Shown piece after piece: positions 57,685-59,426 of a DNA stretch of 59,426 bases. Position numbers and translations under genes: made by a program. The notes below the pieces were generated by a model. The model was not told where the DNA came from and did no database searches. It worked only from the letters and a program-made list of their open reading frames with translations. Origin of the DNA: an uncultured Pseudomonadota bacterium (GTDB taxonomy: Bacteria; Pseudomonadota; Alphaproteobacteria; RUG11792). The stretch spans positions 1 to 59,426 of the forward strand of contig CADBLQ010000011.1 in NCBI GenBank assembly GCA_902795615.1, given 5' to 3'. Within the stretch, counting starts at the first letter, position 1; each line of letters begins with the position of its first letter.

Positions 57685-59046
57685 TTATGCAGCAATGTAT
57701 AAGAATGATTGCGAATACTGTTGAAACATATTGTGGCAATCGAATAGGACGGGGGTATGATAAGTACTACCCATTAGCTCTTTAATCTTTTCCATATCTA
57801 GTTGAGCAAATTGAGGCCAATTAGTCATTATAACGAGAACATCGCTTTGACATACTGCATCATACGCGGAGCTACAGATGGAAAAATACTTATTCGTCAT
57901 AATATCTTGTGGAATGTTTTTAATGTTAAATGATTTAGGCAGATAGTATGGATCATACAGTGAAACATTGATTTTATTATTTAACAATTCTCGTATTACT
58001 GACAAACTAGGTGACTCTCGTATATCATCACTTAATGGTTTAAATGCAATACCCAAAACCGAGGCTTTATGATTGTGAGAATTATCGGAATTTTTAAAAA
58101 AGTGCAATATTTTATCTGAAATACTTTGAATTCTTTTTTTGTTACTTGTAAGTGCTATTGATAAAATAGATAAATCAGCTCCAAACTTTTTAGCAGATTC
58201 CACAAGTAAGCGAGATGTTCTTGGTAATGAAGAACCACCAATCCCAGCATTACATAACAAATCTCCACTACTTACTCTTCTATCTGAACCTATTCCTTTG
58301 AATAATACCTTTAAATCAATTCCTGCATTGTTACACAATTTTTCAATTTCATTAGCATATGCCATTTTTATGGTTACTAATCCAGTAGTAGCTGATTTAA
58401 TTAACTCTGCTGTTTCATAATTCGTGTACAAAAATGGCACATTCCAATACTGCAGTGGACTAAATATATTATCAATTGTCTTTCTAGCAAGACTGTCTAT
58501 TTCCTGTAAGGCAGTTTGGGATAACCCAAATATTACACGGTCAGGTTTCATAAGATCATGTACTGCTGAGCCTTCACGCATGAAATTCGGATTATTTATA
58601 ATATCGTAGTGCAGTCCAGGTACTAGATCAGGTCTCATTTGTGAAACATTATTGGCCAAAACAGCTGATGTGCCTACTGGCACTGCAGTCTTTAGAAAAA
58701 GAGGTAAGTACCTATCTCTGCTTAAATAAGGAGTAATATTTTCCAGCAGTGATATAAGTTGTGATAAGTCAATATCTTGAGTACCCTGCCCCTTAACAGG
58801 TACGGTGAGAAATACTACATCTATATTTTGTAACAGCGTTGATAGGTCAGTAGCAATCTTTAATTTTCCACAGTCCTTATAATGTTGAATTAGTGTATCG
58901 AGTCCAGGTTCTATGATACTTATATTCTGAAGACTATCTAATAATTCGGGATCTATATCGTAACAGAAAAGAGTATGACCAAACTCACATAGGACAACGG
59001 CAGTTATGATACCAGTATACCCTACCCCACAAACAGCAATACGCAT
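57685..59046 (-). CDS. UDP-glucose 6-dehydrogenase homologue lacking the catalytic cysteine
   Basis: The fold is that of UDP-glucose/GDP-mannose dehydrogenases: N-terminal Rossmann domain MRIAVCGVGYTG, KTAVPVGT, REGSAVHDLMKPDRVIFG, AELIKSATTG, NEIEKLCNNAGID, and the C-terminal domain with LGIAFKPLSDDIRESPSL. The catalytic motif, however, reads GIGGSSLPRTSRLL where active enzymes have G(F/Y)GGSCFPKD: the nucleophile Cys is Ser and the Asp is Thr. The Asn four residues after the catalytic Lys is Thr, and the Glu of NPEFLREG is Asn; the Lys is kept. It is therefore probably not a normal UDP-glucuronate producer. The ATG at 59046 fits the family start. It is 454 residues and stands alone. Confidence 0.78.
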   Translation of the reverse strand: MRIAVCGVGYTGIITAVVLCEFGHTLFCYDIDPELLDSLQNISIIEPGLDTLIQHYKDCGKLKIATDLSTLLQNIDVVFLTVPVKGQGTQDIDLSQLISLLENITPYLSRDRYLPLFLKTAVPVGTSAVLANNVSQMRPDLVPGLHYDIINNPNFMREGSAVHDLMKPDRVIFGLSQTALQEIDSLARKTIDNIFSPLQYWNVPFLYTNYETAELIKSATTGLVTIKMAYANEIEKLCNNAGIDLKVLFKGIGSDRRVSSGDLLCNAGIGGSSLPRTSRLLVESAKKFGADLSILSIALTSNKKRIQSISDKILHFFKNSDNSHNHKASVLGIAFKPLSDDIRESPSLSVIRELLNNKINVSLYDPYYLPKSFNIKNIPQDIMTNKYFSICSSAYDAVCQSDVLVIMTNWPQFAQLDMEKIKELMGSTYHTPVLFDCHNMFQQYSQSFLYIAA

Positions 59047-59216
59047 GTTACAACAACGAATGCCATCCATAGTTAGAGGGTAGCATTTGTGTACTACTTG
59101 CACAACCATACAAATGAATTTTTTCTACAAGTCGTAATTTGGCAACTTATGCAAACTTCCTTAACTAGAGTACGCAATACAGAGTGTCGCGTAAACAGCC
59201 TCTACTATAGATATTA

Positions 59217-59289
59217 AAAGGATTTGTTTAACCAAAGTTTGCCGAACGACTGTAAGTCGGCACAAGCTACCTGCGAGTAATCCTCTCCC
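59217..59289. repeat. tRNA-like palindromic repeat, copy 3 (long form, 5' truncated)
   Basis: GCCGAACGACTGTAAG...CGAGTAATCCTCT (59241-59286) repeats the right half of copy 1 with few changes. The outer stem AGGATT (59219-59224) pairs with AATCCT (59279-59284); arm 2 is a perfect CGACT-GTA-AGTCG here, against one mismatch in copy 1. The leading TCGGGAGG is missing. TTAATACTAATAA follows, as after copy 2. Confidence 0.55.
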
Positions 59290-59322
59290 TGTTAATACTA
59301 ATAAACGATTATTGAAAGATTA

Positions 59323-59373
59323 TCGGGAGGAGAGGATTTGTTCTGAGCTTTGGCTCAGCCGAATACTCTTCTC
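59323..59373. repeat. tRNA-like palindromic repeat, copy 4 (short form)
   Basis: This copy starts TCGGGAGGAGAGGATTTG. Its outer stem GAGAGGA (59330-59336) pairs with TCTTCTC (59367-59373). The inner arm is CTGAGC (59343-59348) with GCTCAG (59353-59358), a different sequence from copies 1 and 2 (AAGGAG/CTCCTT) but the same fold and the same flanking TTC/GCCGAA. This is covariation between copies and argues that the structure matters. Confidence 0.6.
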
Positions 59374-59404
59374 TAGTTTAAAAATGTGAAAGAAATATCA
59401 CTAT

Positions 59405-59426
59405 TGGTCGGGAGAAGAGGATTTGA
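59405..59426 (-). tRNA. 3' end of a tRNA, probably tRNA-Pro (cut by window end)
   Basis: Read on the minus strand the last 22 bases are TCAAATCCTCTTCTCCCGACCA: part of a T loop and T stem, acceptor strand TCTCCCG, A73 and an encoded CCA. The first 19 bases match the 3' end of tRNA-Pro(AGG) at 21514. Unlike the repeats, the sequence goes on as TTTGA, not TTTGTTC, so a true tRNA is more likely than another repeat, though only the next bases can tell. Confidence 0.5.

Overview
This window is an AT-rich stretch of an alphaproteobacterial chromosome, most likely from a host-associated lineage with a reduced genome (Holosporales/Rickettsiales-like; the exact order is inferred). The alphaproteobacterial call rests on a canonical CtrA response regulator with CtrA boxes in front of its own gene, a Tim44-like protein, and alphaproteobacterial forms of RecO and FtsL. 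Reduction is suggested by shortened ValS, RecO, NuoL-like and NuoM-like proteins, low GC, divergent enzymes with lost catalytic residues, and several small exported proteins that I cannot assign to a family. I saw no transposase, phage gene or CRISPR array.

Layout. 1-84: 3' end of a 5S rRNA and its terminator, so an rRNA operon lies to the left. 572-9330: an exported protein, rpmE-uvrD (minus), rho, an acetyl-CoA synthetase and a CorA Mg channel (plus), then a large exported protein (minus). 9544-15040: an MFS transporter, a MotA/ExbB-like channel without a partner, prfA, ftsQ, a DciA-like gene and ctrA. 15340-22751: an IspH-like gene, BrnQ-type carrier, exported acidic protein, valS with a structured leader, a cluster of tRNA-like repeats, tRNA-Pro(AGG), tRNA-Leu(CAA) and a second exported acidic protein. 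22913-26317: ndk, pgsA, acpP-fabF, dnaQ. 26858-38644: the transcription/translation block tRNA-Trp, secE-nusG-rplK-rplA-rplJ-rplL-rpoB-rpoC, with an L10 leader and hairpins between rplL and rpoB. 38677-43158: comEC, an exported protein, cca and rph (minus). 43657-48448: mreB-yggT facing recO-ftsI-ftsL-rsmH. 48653-55036: an exported acidic protein, comM, dnaB, an APC permease, rnpB and timA. 55023-59046: NuoM-like and NuoL-like subunits and a UDP-glucose dehydrogenase homologue without its catalytic cysteine. 59217-59426: two more tRNA-like repeats and the 3' end of a probable second tRNA-Pro.

The housekeeping genes form coherent modules: information processing (rho, prfA, secE to rpoC, tRNAs, cca, rph, rnpB), replication (dnaB, a possible DciA loader, dnaQ, uvrD), division and shape (ftsQ, ftsI, ftsL, rsmH, mreB, ctrA) and lipid synthesis (acpP, fabF, pgsA). 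ComEC and ComM suggest retained DNA uptake/recombination functions.

The most unusual items are: (1) an apparently tRNA-derived repeat family with conserved, partly covarying foldable structure, next to tRNA-Pro and again at the right end; (2) a tRNA-Pro with an AGG anticodon and no encoded CCA; (3) a UDP-glucose dehydrogenase homologue and an IspH homologue that keep their folds but have replaced key catalytic residues; (4) a stand-alone, shortened NuoL/NuoM pair; (5) a set of six unassigned exported proteins, two with Asp/Ser/Glu repeats.
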